The notes under the pieces: generated by a model | What the model was told of the DNA's origin: nothing | Databases searched by the model: none | Seen by the model: the letters and a program-made list of their open reading frames with translations, nothing else | Made by a program: the position numbers and the translations under genes | Part shown: positions 50,406 to 59,464 of the stretch, one piece after another | Position numbering within the stretch: the first letter of the stretch is position 1 | Layout of the letters: every line of letters begins with the position of its first letter | NCBI RefSeq assembly: GCF_005233875.1 | Contig: NZ_SZPZ01000001.1 | Coordinates: 1,860,001-1,924,000, forward strand | Origin: Kribbella jiaozuonensis | Lineage (GTDB): Bacteria > Actinomycetota > Actinomycetes > Propionibacteriales > Kribbellaceae | Length of the DNA stretch: 64,000 nucleotides | Reading direction: 5' to 3'

Positions 50406-52979
50406 TCAGGCGACGATGTCCTTCGCCTGCGCCGCGATGGCGCGGGTCAGGTCCGCCTGTGCCTCGGTGACGTACCGGAGCGTCGGAGCGTCCACCGCCG
50501 ACGACTCTGCGGCCAGCCAGCCGGTGAGCGCGTCCAGTGCCGCCTGGTCGGCCAGGTGGCGAGGGGACAGGTACACCAGGACGTTCTCGCCCATGGACGA
50601 GCCGAGCCGTGTGTACACGTCCTTGGCCGCGTTCAGGTACTTGTCGACGTACGGCCGCAGCAGGTCCTCCTGGCCGGGCTGCTGGAAGCCGAGGATGGTC
50701 CGGAACTGCGTCTCGTTCGGGGTGTCCTCGGACTCCACCGCGATTCGCCAGGCCTCTTCCTTCGCTTCCGCGGTCGGCCGGGCGGCACGGGCCTGCGCGG
50801 CCCGCTCCTGACCGGTGATCGTGGTGTCGCGGGTGAGCTCGTCCTCGATCTCGTCCGCATCGATCTTCCCGAGGCGGGCGAGGGACACGATCAGCGTCCA
50901 GCGCAGGTCGGTGTCGACGACCAGGCCCTCCGGCAGGTCGCGACCGTCCAGCCATCCGGCGAGCCGGTCGGCGCCGGCCGCCGAGAACACGGCCGAGCTG
51001 TACGCCCGGACGAATGCCAGCTGGTGGTCGCTGCCCGGCTCGGCGTCGGCGACCAGACCGGCCAGTGCCTCCTCGAGCTGTGCCCGCAGCGCAGGACGGT
51101 TCTGCGGGGCGGCGTACTGGTTGACGGCGCTGTTCGCCTGCGCGAGCAGGGAGCGGACGCCGGTGAGGTCGGTCTCGGCGCGGATACCGCGCAGGACGAT
51201 GCCGACGTACTGGCTGGCCGGCATCTCGGCGTCCCGGGTCATGTCCCAGGCCGAGCCCCAGGCGAGTGCCCTGGGCAACGATTCGGTCAGCTGGTCGATC
51301 GACTCGACCAGCGTGGCGCGGGAGCGCTCGTCCAGCCGGATCTTCGCGTACGTGAGGTCGTCGTCGTTCAGCAGCACCAGATCCGGCTGCGTCGCGCCGG
51401 TGAGCTCGGGCAGCTCGGTGCGGGCGCCGTCGATGTCCACCTCGAACCGCTCGGTCCGCACCAGGCCCTCGTCGGTACGCCGGTACAGGCCGACCGCGAG
51501 GCGGTGCGGACGCAGTACCGGGAACTTCTCGGTCGCGGTCTGCTCGATCGCGAACGAGGTGAACGCACCGGCGTCGTCCACGGCGAAGTCGGCGCGCAGC
51601 GTGTTCACACCGGCGGTCCGCAGCCAGCGCTCGGTCCAGTCGTCCAGGTCGCGCCCGGACGCCTTCTCCAGCGGCTTGAGCAGATCGGTCAGCTCGGTGT
51701 TGCCGAACGCGTGGTCGTGGAAGTACTCCTTCAGCGCGGTGACGAACGTGTCCTCACCGACGAAGGCGACCAGCTGGCGCAGCGTCGACGCGCCCTTGGC
51801 GTAGGTGATGCCGTCGAAGTTCACCTCGACCGCGTGGAAGTCGATCATGTCGGCTGCGATCGGGTGCGTCGACGGCAGCTGGTCCTGCCGGTACGCCCAG
51901 TTCTTCCGGGCGTTGCAGAACGTCGTCCACGCGTCGGAGTACTTCGTCGTCGCGACCACCTGGGCCCAGTGGCTGGCCCACTCGGCGAACGACTCGTTCA
52001 GCCACAGGTCGTCCCACCAGGTCATCGTGACCAGGTCGCCGAACCACATGTGCGCCAGCTCGTGCAGCACGGTGTTGGCGCGGGACTCCAGCTCCGCGTG
52101 CGTCGTACGGCTGCGGAACAGGTACTCGTCCCGCAGCGTCACGCAGCCCGCGTTCTCCATCGCGCCCATGTTGTACTCCGGCACGAAGGCCTGGTCGTAC
52201 TTGTGGAACGGGTACGGCGTCCCGAACGCCTCCTCGAACAGCGCGAAGCCCTGCTTGGTCACCTCGAACAGATCCTCGACGTCCAGCGCCTCCTTCAGCG
52301 ACGGACGGCACACCAGCGACATCGGGTACGTGCCGTGCGGACCCTCGTACACGTCCGTCACCACGTGGTACGGACCCGCGACGACCGCGGTGATGTACGT
52401 CGAGATCCGCTCGGTCGGCGGGAACTCCCACCGGGCCAGCTCCTCGCCGTTCTCACCGGAGTACGTCGTCGGCTCCGGCGTCGGTGCGTTCGAGATGACT
52501 GCCCAGCGGGCCGGTGCGGAGACGGTGAAGGTGAACGGGGCCTTGAGGTCGGGCTGCTCGAAGGTGGTGAACACCCGGCGGGCGTCCGGCACCTCGAACT
52601 GCGTGTAGAGGTAGGTCTCCTTGTCGGCCGGGTCGACCGAGCGGTGCAGCCCTTCACCGGTGCGGGAGTAGAGACAGTCCGCGACCACGGTCAGCTCGTT
52701 ACGCTCCGCCAGCCCGTCGAGCTGGATGCGTGCACCGTCGTACACCACGTCCGGATCGAGGGCGACGCCGTTCAGGGTCACCGAGCGGACCTTGTCCGCG
52801 ATCAGGTCGGCGAACGTACTCGCGCCGGCCGTCGCGGTGAACGTGACGGTGGTCACGGACGGGAACACCGGGGCGCCGCTCGGGGCACCGGTCAGGTCGA
52901 GCTCGATCGCGTAGGTCACGTCACTGACGACGCCCGCACGGGAACGCGCCTCGTCGCGCGTCAGGTTGGTTCCAGGCAT
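50406..52979 (-). CDS. pepN: Aminopeptidase N (M1 family)
   Basis: An 857-residue M1 zinc aminopeptidase that removes N-terminal amino acids from peptides in the cytoplasm. The exopeptidase motif is GAMEN at 272-276, the zinc motif HELAH at 306-310 with the distal Glu in [12 protein letters not shown]-terminal helical ERAP1-like domain (about 520-857) completes it. On the minus strand TAGGAT (52991-52986) lies six bases before ATG 52979, so the mRNA is probably leaderless. It is divergent from the Rv2466c-like gene, the same order as I recall in mycobacteria. Confidence 0.97.
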   Translation of the reverse strand: MPGTNLTRDEARSRAGVVSDVTYAIELDLTGAPSGAPVFPSVTTVTFTATAGASTFADLIADKVRSVTLNGVALDPDVVYDGARIQLDGLAERNELTVVADCLYSRTGEGLHRSVDPADKETYLYTQFEVPDARRVFTTFEQPDLKAPFTFTVSAPARWAVISNAPTPEPTTYSGENGEELARWEFPPTERISTYITAVVAGPYHVVTDVYEGPHGTYPMSLVCRPSLKEALDVEDLFEVTKQGFALFEEAFGTPYPFHKYDQAFVPEYNMGAMENAGCVTLRDEYLFRSRTTHAELESRANTVLHELAHMWFGDLVTMTWWDDLWLNESFAEWASHWAQVVATTKYSDAWTTFCNARKNWAYRQDQLPSTHPIAADMIDFHAVEVNFDGITYAKGASTLRQLVAFVGEDTFVTALKEYFHDHAFGNTELTDLLKPLEKASGRDLDDWTERWLRTAGVNTLRADFAVDDAGAFTSFAIEQTATEKFPVLRPHRLAVGLYRRTDEGLVRTERFEVDIDGARTELPELTGATQPDLVLLNDDDLTYAKIRLDERSRATLVESIDQLTESLPRALAWGSAWDMTRDAEMPASQYVGIVLRGIRAETDLTGVRSLLAQANSAVNQYAAPQNRPALRAQLEEALAGLVADAEPGSDHQLAFVRAYSSAVFSAAGADRLAGWLDGRDLPEGLVVDTDLRWTLIVSLARLGKIDADEIEDELTRDTTITGQERAAQARAARPTAEAKEEAWRIAVESEDTPNETQFRTILGFQQPGQEDLLRPYVDKYLNAAKDVYTRLGSSMGENVLVYLSPRHLADQAALDALTGWLAAESSAVDAPTLRYVTEAQADLTRAIAAQAKDIVA

Positions 52980-53090
52980 GTCCGCATCCTATGCACCTGG
53001 TTCTCAGGTTCGCTGAGGGTTTCCCCCCGACATTGGGTATTGGATACCGAGACGATATCTAGGGTTCTTCAACTTTGTATGATGGGGAAT

Positions 53091-53705
53091 ATGACTGCCT
53101 CTGCAGATTTCTGGTTCGACCCGGCCTGCCCCTGGGCCTGGATGACATCTCGCTGGATGCTCGAGGTCGAGCAGGTCCGGGATGTGAAGACGACCTGGCA
53201 CGTGATGAGCCTCGCCGTCCTGAACGACGGTCGCGAAGACCTCGACCCGAAGTACAAGGAAGGGCTGAGCCGGCTGTGGGGCCCGGTCCGGGTGCTGATC
53301 GCGGCCGAGCAGGCGCACGGCAACGAAGTACTGCTGCCGCTCTACACCGCGCTGGGCCAGCGGATCCACGTCGCCGGCCGGGGCGTCGGTGACGGCAAGG
53401 GTGACGTGGTCAAGGAGGCGCTCGAGGAGGTCGGTCTGCCGGCGTCGCTGATCGAGGCCGCGGACACCGACAAGTACGACGATGCGCTGAAGAAGTCGCA
53501 CCACGCCGGTATGGACCAGGTCGGCATGGAGGTCGGTACGCCGGTCATCTCGGTCGAGGGCACCGCGTTCTTCGGACCGGTCGTCACGCCGGCGCCCAAG
53601 GGCGAGGCTGCAGGCAAGCTCTGGGACGGCGTCCGGCTCGTCGCCGGTACCGAGGGCTTCTTCGAGATCAAGCGCACCCGCGACCGCGGTCCGATCTTCG
53701 ACTGA
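53091..53705 (+). CDS. Mycothiol-associated DsbA-like protein (Rv2466c-like), CPWA active site
   Basis: A 204-residue DsbA-fold protein closely similar to M. tuberculosis Rv2466c: [72 protein letters not shown] and [20 protein letters not shown] follow the mycobacterial protein throughout. Rv2466c has CPWC; here the second Cys is Ala (A16), leaving C13 alone. A one-cysteine enzyme could still work with mycothiol in a monothiol mechanism. ATG 53091 follows TATGAT (53078-53083) by seven bases and is likely leaderless; ATG 53082 is an alternative. Confidence 0.93.
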   Translation: MTASADFWFDPACPWAWMTSRWMLEVEQVRDVKTTWHVMSLAVLNDGREDLDPKYKEGLSRLWGPVRVLIAAEQAHGNEVLLPLYTALGQRIHVAGRGVGDGKGDVVKEALEEVGLPASLIEAADTDKYDDALKKSHHAGMDQVGMEVGTPVISVEGTAFFGPVVTPAPKGEAAGKLWDGVRLVAGTEGFFEIKRTRDRGPIFD

Positions 53706-53785
53706 CGGTTCAGGGGTTGAAATCGAACGCCCCTGCCAGCGAAGGTTACTCACCAATCAATCCGCCAAGTGGTGAGTAGGTTCCA

Positions 53786-54526
53786 ATGATCGGCATCGCT
53801 GTGTTCGACCGTCACACCGGACAGTTCGTCCAGCAGTCGAACGCCGACCAGCAGTTCCGGTCCGCGTCCGTGGTGAAGCTGCTGATCGTGCTGGACTTCC
53901 TCTGGGGGAGGGGTCCGCAGTACGACGTCCCGCCGGCCGACCAGGCCCGGCTGGAGGTCATGCTGCGTAGCAGTGACGACGACGCGGCCAGCCACTACTG
54001 GGACGAGCTGGGCGGCGCGGCGATCGTGGAGCGGATGGTGGAGCGGCTCGGCCTGACTCACACGGCCGGACCGCCCGCCACCCACCCGGGCTTCTGGGGG
54101 TACGTCGCGATCACTGCCGCCGACACGGTCCGCATCTATCGATACATCCTGGACCGTGCTCCGGAGCCGGTCCGCGAGTACGTGATGGACCTGCTGCACC
54201 GGCCGACGCGGTATGGCACGGACGGCTTCGACCAGTTCTTCGGGATCCCCTCCGTGTTCGACCCGGACTTCAGCATCAAACAGGGCTGGTCCGGGTTCCA
54301 GGGGTCGAGTGGCTACCGGTCGGACCGGAAGAAGCCGCAGTCCGAGTTGGATCTCGTCAGCGAAGCACTCCACACCACCGGGACGGTCGGGGTGGACGAC
54401 CGGACCATCGTCGCGGTCTTCACGCTGCACCCGAGTGGCACGCCGTACGAGCAGGCCTATGCCGCCGTGACTCAGTTGACCGCAGGGCTGACTGTGCCGG
54501 GCGGCGTACGCGCACAGGCGGGCTGA
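53786..54526 (+). CDS. Class A beta-lactamase-fold serine hydrolase
   Basis: A 246-residue protein. The penicillin-binding triad can be seen: S28-V-V-K31 (SxxK) in RSASVVKLLI, S63-D-D (SDN variant) in LRSSDDDAAS, and KQG in SIKQGWSGF in place of KTG. There is no signal peptide, so it would be cytoplasmic unless the start is further upstream, where I find no credible signal. Resistance is not implied; esterase or peptidase activity is possible. ATG 53786 sits just after an 8-bp inverted repeat (TACTCACC 53747-53754, GGTGAGTA 53771-53778). Confidence 0.7.
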   Translation: MIGIAVFDRHTGQFVQQSNADQQFRSASVVKLLIVLDFLWGRGPQYDVPPADQARLEVMLRSSDDDAASHYWDELGGAAIVERMVERLGLTHTAGPPATHPGFWGYVAITAADTVRIYRYILDRAPEPVREYVMDLLHRPTRYGTDGFDQFFGIPSVFDPDFSIKQGWSGFQGSSGYRSDRKKPQSELDLVSEALHTTGTVGVDDRTIVAVFTLHPSGTPYEQAYAAVTQLTAGLTVPGGVRAQAG

Positions 54527-54542
54527 CAGTAGATTTCTCGCC

Positions 54543-55010
54543 ATGCGAGTGCACATCGGCTGCGACCATGCCGGCTTCGAGCTGAAGAACCACCTGGTGG
54601 ATCACCTGACTGCCGCCGGGCACGACGTCGTGGACCACGGTCCGGCCGTGTACGACGCCGTGGACGACTACCCGCCGTTCTGCCTGCGGACCGGGCAGGC
54701 CGTCGTCGACGACCCGGGCAGTCTGGGCATCGTGATCGGTGGCTCGGGCAACGGCGAGCAGATCGCCGCGAACAAGGTGAAGGGGGTCCGGGCCGTGCTG
54801 GCCTGGAGCGCCGACACCGCACGCCTCGGCCGCGAGCACAACAACGCCAATGTGATCAGCGTGGGCGCGCGGATGCACACCGAGGAGGAGGCGACCGGGT
54901 TCATCGACCTGTTCCTGGCCACCGACTTCTCCGGCGAGGAGCGGCACTCCCGCCGGATCGAGATGCTGTCGGACTACGAGTCGACCGGCGAGCTCCCGCC
55001 CTTGCCCTGA
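54543..55010 (+). CDS. rpiB: Ribose-5-phosphate isomerase B
   Basis: A 155-residue RpiB/LacA-family enzyme interconverting ribose-5-phosphate and ribulose-5-phosphate in the pentose phosphate pathway. Motifs are MRVHIGCDHAGFELK, VIGGSGNGEQIAANKVKGVR (with Glu in place of the Cys of some enzymes, as in actinobacterial RpiB) and REHNNANVISVGAR. TAGATT at 54530-54535 is seven bases before ATG 54543, so a leaderless start is likely. The Nei gene follows on the same strand, the order known from mycobacteria. Confidence 0.95.
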   Translation: MRVHIGCDHAGFELKNHLVDHLTAAGHDVVDHGPAVYDAVDDYPPFCLRTGQAVVDDPGSLGIVIGGSGNGEQIAANKVKGVRAVLAWSADTARLGREHNNANVISVGARMHTEEEATGFIDLFLATDFSGEERHSRRIEMLSDYESTGELPPLP

Positions 55011-55178
55011 TCGTCCTCGGACTTTTGCTGCGCCGGCCGGCGTTCTACTTCACGATGCGGCCGGGAAACGTCCCGGGCCCGCATCGACCGGCCGGTGCCG
55101 ACCACGGCCGGAGTGGGCGGCGCAGCGCGTCCGCCCTTGGCTGCACCAGAACCACCTGTCGTCCCCATATGAGGAATC

Positions 55179-56006
55179 ATGCCTGAAGGTCACACCCTGC
55201 ACCGCCTGGCCAACGACGTCTGGGACGCCTTCGGCGGCCGTCTTGTCCAGGCGTCCAGCCCGCAGGGCCGGTTCGTCGACGGCGCCGCGCTCCTCAACGG
55301 GCATGTACTGCGGCAGACCGAGGCCCACGGCAAGCACTTCCTGGCCGACTTCGAGGGTGCCGGCTGGTTGCACATCCACCTCGGCCTGATCGGCAAGATG
55401 GACATCCACCCGGCCCCGGTGCCCGAGCCTGTCGGCCAGGTGCGGCTCAGGCTGCAGAACGCGACGTCGTACGCCGATCTGCGCGGTGCGACCGTCTGCG
55501 AGGTCATCACCGGCGAGGAACGCGACAAGCTGCTCAGCCGGCTCGGACCGGATCCGCTGCGCGACGACGCCGATCCGGACCTCGCCTGGAAGCGGATCCA
55601 CCGCAGCAAGCTGCCGATCGGGCAGCTGCTGATGAACCAGGACGTGCTGAGCGGCGTCGGCAACGTGTACCGCGCCGAGGTGCTGTTCCGGGCCAAGCTG
55701 AACCCGATGACGCCGGGCAACGTGGTCAAGAAGCGCGAGTGGCAGGGCATGTGGGACGACCTGCTCGCGCTGATGAAGTACGGCGTCGAAACCGGCCGGA
55801 TCGACACCGTTGCCGACGACCACACGCCGGAGGCGATGGGGCGTGACCCACGCAAGGACGATCATGGTGGTGAGGTCTACGTCTACCGGCGGCAGGGGCA
55901 GCACTGCTTCGTCTGCCAGTCGGTGATCCGGACCAAGATCCTGGCCGGCCGCAACCTTTTCTGGTGTCCCAAATGTCAACGGACCGGACTCACTCGCAAG
56001 AGCTGA
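55179..56006 (+). CDS. nei: Endonuclease VIII-type DNA glycosylase (Fpg/Nei family)
   Basis: A 275-residue base-excision repair enzyme that removes oxidised pyrimidines. P2 and E3 in MPEGHTLHRL are the catalytic residues, with the helix-two-turn-helix at LMNQDVLSGVGNVYRAEVLF and a C-terminal zinc ribbon, HCFVCQSVIRTKILAGRNLF then WCPKCQRT. All four cysteines are present. PEGHT, not PELPE, puts it in the Nei2 group of actinobacteria. ATG 55179 follows GAGG at 55169-55172. The 168-bp gap after rpiB holds no convincing gene. Confidence 0.94.
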   Translation: MPEGHTLHRLANDVWDAFGGRLVQASSPQGRFVDGAALLNGHVLRQTEAHGKHFLADFEGAGWLHIHLGLIGKMDIHPAPVPEPVGQVRLRLQNATSYADLRGATVCEVITGEERDKLLSRLGPDPLRDDADPDLAWKRIHRSKLPIGQLLMNQDVLSGVGNVYRAEVLFRAKLNPMTPGNVVKKREWQGMWDDLLALMKYGVETGRIDTVADDHTPEAMGRDPRKDDHGGEVYVYRRQGQHCFVCQSVIRTKILAGRNLFWCPKCQRTGLTRKS

Positions 56007-56069
56007 AACCCATCAGTTGTGTTGCGAATTGATGCGCGGACCGATCGGTACCGTTATCTTCTTCACACC

Positions 56070-57164
56070 ATGAGGAAGAACGGCGGTCTAGCGCTGGTAC
56101 GACGCATCGGCCGCCGGGTCGAAGCGCTGGGTCGTCGTGCCCGTCGTTCCCATCGGCTGGCGTTCGTTGCCTTGTCGCTGGTTCAGCTGGTGATCTCGAT
56201 CGCGAGCTTCATCTGGATGACCTTCGTACCGGCGTCGTTCCTGATCATCCCGCTGGTCGTCGGCGGCGTGCTGCTGCGGTTCGGTGAGCTGGTCGCGTTG
56301 ACCGGGATCACGGCCGCGTTCGGTTCGTACGTCGTCCTGTCCCGCGGGATGACGATGCCGCGGATCGGTTTCGTGCTGGTGCTGGTGATCGTCGGCTGGA
56401 TCATGATCACCAGCGCCAAGGTCCGCAGCCGGCTCGGCGTGGCCGGTACCAGGAGCGAGTCGATGCTGATGGAGTTGCGGGACACGCTGACCGCGCAGGG
56501 GGAGATGCCGCCGTTGCCGCCGGGCTGGCGGGTCGAGGTGGCGATCCAGTCCGCCGGTGGATCGACGTTCTCGGGTGACTTCGTGGTGTCGACGATGCAC
56601 GGCGACTTCCTCGAGGTGGCGCTGGTCGATGTCTCGGGCAAGGGAATCGATGCCGGCACCCGGGCGCTGCTGCTATCGGGTGCGTTCGGCGGACTGCTCG
56701 GCGTCGTACCGGTGCAGGAGTTCTTGCCGTCGGCGAATCAGTACATCCGCCGGCAGGACTGGGACGACGACTTCGCGACCGTGGTCCACGTCGTGCTCGA
56801 CCTGCGGACCGGGGACTTCGACGTACGCACGGCCGGGCATCCGCCGGCGATCCAGTTCGACGCCTGGTCGGGCCGATGGCAGACGCGGGACGCGGACGGG
56901 CCGTTGCTCGGGTTGATGGAGGCGCCGGAGTTCAAGGCGAACCATGGGCAGCTGCGGCTCGGGGACGCGTTGTTCCTGTACAGCGACGGGATGGTGGAGA
57001 CGCCGCGGCGGGACATCGGCCGCGGTACGGACCGGCTCACCGGGCACGCGGAACGCCTTGTGGCGCAGGGATTCGTGGGCGGGGCGGCCGACCTGGTCGC
57101 GACCGCCGGCGGGCCGGGGGACGACTCGGCGATCGTGATCATCCACCGGATGGCGCACGGCTGA
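56070..57164 (+). CDS. Membrane PP2C/SpoIIE-type serine phosphatase
   Basis: A 364-residue protein. The N-terminal basic stretch (VRRIGRRVEALGRRARR) is followed by three membrane helices (about residues 32-120) and a PPM/SpoIIE domain from about residue 150: GGSTFSGDFVVSTMHGDFLE, VALVDVSGKGIDAGTRALLL, HPPAIQFDAWSGRW, LFLYSDGMVET and GPGDDSAIVIIHR supply the acidic metal ligands. Such enzymes dephosphorylate anti-anti-sigma factors. ATG 56070 is my choice; an in-frame TTG at 56019 adds 17 residues. No anti-sigma gene is adjacent. Confidence 0.87.
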   Translation: MRKNGGLALVRRIGRRVEALGRRARRSHRLAFVALSLVQLVISIASFIWMTFVPASFLIIPLVVGGVLLRFGELVALTGITAAFGSYVVLSRGMTMPRIGFVLVLVIVGWIMITSAKVRSRLGVAGTRSESMLMELRDTLTAQGEMPPLPPGWRVEVAIQSAGGSTFSGDFVVSTMHGDFLEVALVDVSGKGIDAGTRALLLSGAFGGLLGVVPVQEFLPSANQYIRRQDWDDDFATVVHVVLDLRTGDFDVRTAGHPPAIQFDAWSGRWQTRDADGPLLGLMEAPEFKANHGQLRLGDALFLYSDGMVETPRRDIGRGTDRLTGHAERLVAQGFVGGAADLVATAGGPGDDSAIVIIHRMAHG

Positions 57165-57201
57165 GACCTGCGGCCCTGCCGATGGCGTAGCCTGCTCCGT
57201 C

Positions 57202-57663
57202 GTGACGATCGATGGGCTGGGCGACACCTTCGGTGCCGGGGCGGACCGGGCCGCGCCCGACGTCTCGTTCGAAGAGCTGGTCGCGATGATGCCGGAGACG
57301 TTGCGGGAGGTGTTCCCGCCGTACCGCTGGCAGCTGGCGAAGCTGTGGGAGCTCGACCTGAAGGTCGAGCCGGTCGAGATCGCCGACCTGGTCTGGATGT
57401 TCGACCTGCCGCTGTGGCAGCTCGACGGCGAACGGTTCCGGGTCACGCCGAACCAGGTCGCAGAGACGCCGATGAACTTCCGCGCTCACTACCAGCGGGT
57501 GATGGACGCGGACCTCGACTTCCCGATCAACCTGGTCGCGTACCGCGGCCGGCTGGTCGTCCTGGACGGTGTGCACCGGCTGGCCAAGGCGCACTTCCTC
57601 CGCCGCCGCTGGATCGAAGCCACCATCGCCACCGCGACCCAGCTGCAGTCCTGCGCTATTTGA
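57202..57663 (+). CDS. ParB/sulfiredoxin-like nuclease-fold protein
   Basis: A 153-residue soluble protein. The C-terminal half, LVAYRGRLVVLDGVHRLAKA, is the ParB/Srx pattern (GxxRxxA), and the N-terminal part (DLVWMFDLPLWQLDGERFRV) precedes it as in stand-alone ParB-like proteins. There is no ParA neighbour, so a role in segregation is unlikely. GTG 57202 lies eight bases after TAGCCT (57188-57193), another probable leaderless start. Function unknown. Confidence 0.6.
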   Translation: MTIDGLGDTFGAGADRAAPDVSFEELVAMMPETLREVFPPYRWQLAKLWELDLKVEPVEIADLVWMFDLPLWQLDGERFRVTPNQVAETPMNFRAHYQRVMDADLDFPINLVAYRGRLVVLDGVHRLAKAHFLRRRWIEATIATATQLQSCAI

Positions 57664-57676
57664 CAGGATGGGGCCC

Positions 57677-58117
57677 ATGGAAAGCGTGGAGCGTGAGGTG
57701 TACGTCGAGGCTCGGCCGGAGGAGGTCTGGGCCATGGTGACGCAGCCCGACGGTCTCGCCCACTGGTACGCGTTCGGCGGTGCGGAGCTCGACCTGCGGC
57801 CGGGCGGGCGGCTCGTGCTGCGCTGGGACGAACACGGCGAGTTCCTCGGCTTCGTCGAGAAGGTCGAACCGGGCCGCCGCTTCGCGTACCGGTACGCCGT
57901 CGCGCCGGGCGTCGAGCCCGCGCCGGGCAACGCGAACCTGGTCGAATTCACCCTGACCCCCGAAGGCGAAGGCACCCGCCTGCTCGTCGTCGAGTCCGGC
58001 TTCGATCGTCTCGACCTGACCCCGGAACAGCAGACCGAGCACGCCGAGGTGTCCGCACAGGCCTGGGAGAACTCCCTCGGCCTCCTGACCAGCTCCGCGA
58101 CACGCGGCGGTTGGTGA
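57677..58117 (+). CDS. SRPBCC (AHSA1-like) domain protein
   Basis: A 146-residue START-like protein: VEREVYVEARPEEVWAMVTQ, LAHWYAFGGAELDLRPGGRL, EFLGFVEKVEPGRRFAYRYA and LLVVESGFDRL. It is the third family member in this window, with no ArsR partner. ATG 57677 was chosen over ATG 57668 because CAGGAT lies seven bases before it, a likely -10 box. The C-terminal helix (AQAWENSLGLLTSS) is complete. Ligand unknown. Confidence 0.82.
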   Translation: MESVEREVYVEARPEEVWAMVTQPDGLAHWYAFGGAELDLRPGGRLVLRWDEHGEFLGFVEKVEPGRRFAYRYAVAPGVEPAPGNANLVEFTLTPEGEGTRLLVVESGFDRLDLTPEQQTEHAEVSAQAWENSLGLLTSSATRGGW

Positions 58118-58118
58118 T

Positions 58119-58146
58119 GGTGACGTGTCACCTTACGATTGGTGAC
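58119..58146. promoter_or_regulatory. Operator-like palindrome with third half-site, before the Ddn-like gene
   Basis: GGTGACGTGTCACC (58119-58132) is a perfect 14-base palindrome. A further GGTGAC half-site lies at 58141-58146, directly before ATG 58147, and TACGAT (58134-58139) between them is a likely -10 box. A bound regulator would block the promoter. No regulator gene is adjacent. Confidence 0.55.
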
Positions 58147-58590
58147 ATGACATCGAACACTGACGACGAATATGCGCCGAGCACGGCCGGCTGGGTCCGT
58201 GATCAGGTGGAGAAGGTCACCGAAGCCGGGACCACTGCCGCGGTCGACATCATGGGGATGCGCGTGGTGCTGCTGACGATGCGCGGCGCCAAGTCCGGCA
58301 AGATCCGCAAGGTCCCGCTGATGCGGGTGGAGCACAACGGCGTGTACGCCGCGGTCGCGTCACTCGGCGGCGCCCCGAAGAACCCCGTCTGGTACTACAA
58401 CTTGAAGGCCGACCCGAAGCTCACCCTGCAGGACGGTGAGACCACGAAGGAGTACGTCGCCCGCGAGATCGAGGGCGCGGAGTACGACGAGTGGTGGCCC
58501 CGGGCCGTCGAGGCGTACCCGCCGTACGCCGAGTACCAGACCAAGACCACCCGCAAGATCCCGCTCTTCCTGCTGGACCCGGTCAACTAA
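58147..58590 (+). CDS. Deazaflavin (F420)-dependent nitroreductase-family protein
   Basis: A 147-residue Ddn/FDOR-B type protein: WVRDQVEKVTEAGTTAAVDI, VVLLTMRGAKSGKIRKVPLM (the F420-phosphate loop), YAAVASLGGAPKNPVWYYNL and VEAYPPYAEYQTKTTRKIPL. Members reduce quinones, nitroimidazoles or fatty acids with reduced F420. ATG 58147 is seven bases after TACGAT, so the mRNA is leaderless. A palindromic operator overlaps the promoter, suggesting inducible expression. Confidence 0.92.
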   Translation: MTSNTDDEYAPSTAGWVRDQVEKVTEAGTTAAVDIMGMRVVLLTMRGAKSGKIRKVPLMRVEHNGVYAAVASLGGAPKNPVWYYNLKADPKLTLQDGETTKEYVAREIEGAEYDEWWPRAVEAYPPYAEYQTKTTRKIPLFLLDPVN

Positions 58591-58741
58591 GTCCTTGCAA
58601 AGATCCGGCGTGGGATGACGGGCGGTGACCGTCGCCGGACCAGGCTTGTGAGACGCTGGCGACGGCTGGGTTCACCTTGACCCGGCCCGGCGCTGCTGCG
58701 TCGCTTGAGTTCTGGGAGTCGTCCTGACCACACACGACGCG

Positions 58742-59464
58742 GTGCAGGAACCGTTCGTCGGGTCGACGCGGTTGCGTCTGGCCGGACTTGCACTGCATGC
58801 CTATACCGCGAGCGGAACGGTGCTCGCGTTGCTGATCGTGATCGCCGCCATCGACGGCGACGCGGTCCGCGCCCTCTGGCTCGGACTGGCGGCCCTGGTG
58901 ATCGACGGGACCGACGGAATGCTCGCGCGTCGGCTGCGGGTGAAGGAAACCATCCCGTGGTTCGACGGCGCGATGCTCGACAACATCGTCGACTACCTGA
59001 CCTACGCGTTCGCCCCGATCGTCCTCCTGTGGACCGGCGGCTACCTGCCGGCCGGCACCTGGGGCGCGATCCTCGGGGCGCTGCCGTTGCTTGCCTCCAG
59101 CTACCAGTTCTGCCGGGTCGACGCCAAGACCGAGGACCATTTCTTCCTCGGCTTCCCCAGCTACTGGAACGTGGTCGCGTTCTACGTCGTGGTGCTCAGC
59201 CTGAGCCCGGTCACCACCGGCATCATCCTGGTCGTCTGCTCGATCCTGGTCTTCATCCCGGTGAAGTACGTGTATCCGTCGCGGACGAAGGCGTTCCGCT
59301 CGGTGAACCTGCTGACGACCGCGATCTGGCTCGCGTCGTACGCCGTACTCCTCGCGCAGATGCCGAACCCGAACGCGATCGTGGTCGCGGTCTCGCTGTC
59401 GTACCTGGTCTATTACGGCGTACTGAGTCTGTACCTCACCTGGCGTCGCAGGGCTGTCGCGTAG
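58742..59464 (+). CDS. pcs: Phosphatidylcholine synthase-like CDP-alcohol phosphotransferase
   Basis: A 240-residue membrane enzyme with about seven helices. The CDP-alcohol site is DGTDGMLARRLRVKE with TIPWFDGAMLDNIVDYLTY, the spacing and PxxDG.MLDN.VDY pattern of bacterial phosphatidylcholine synthase, which makes PC from CDP-diacylglycerol and choline. Aspartates of the motif are intact. GTG 58742 is used; the 151-bp upstream gap shows no RBS, so a start somewhat upstream is possible. Phosphatidylcholine is unusual in actinobacteria but known in some genera. The next gene follows immediately and may be co-transcribed. Confidence 0.8.
   Translation: MQEPFVGSTRLRLAGLALHAYTASGTVLALLIVIAAIDGDAVRALWLGLAALVIDGTDGMLARRLRVKETIPWFDGAMLDNIVDYLTYAFAPIVLLWTGGYLPAGTWGAILGALPLLASSYQFCRVDAKTEDHFFLGFPSYWNVVAFYVVVLSLSPVTTGIILVVCSILVFIPVKYVYPSRTKAFRSVNLLTTAIWLASYAVLLAQMPNPNAIVVAVSLSYLVYYGVLSLYLTWRRRAVA

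Noticed and set aside
49893..53705. A 1,270-codon open frame on the plus strand
   Set aside because: It lies antisense to pepN, which has all catalytic motifs. Its product is an Arg/Gly/Val/His-rich shadow of GC-rich DNA without any domain, although its last part is the real Rv2466c-like gene in the same frame.
53711..53735. CAGGGG...CCCCTG hairpin after the Rv2466c-like gene as terminator
   Set aside because: Only a 6-bp stem with a 13-base loop and no T tract; too weak to report as a feature.
54974..55180. A 68-codon minus-strand frame between rpiB and nei
   Set aside because: Small, Gly/Pro/Ser-rich, overlapping both neighbours, with no RBS. A segment MRARDVSRPH looked vaguely familiar but I could not support it.
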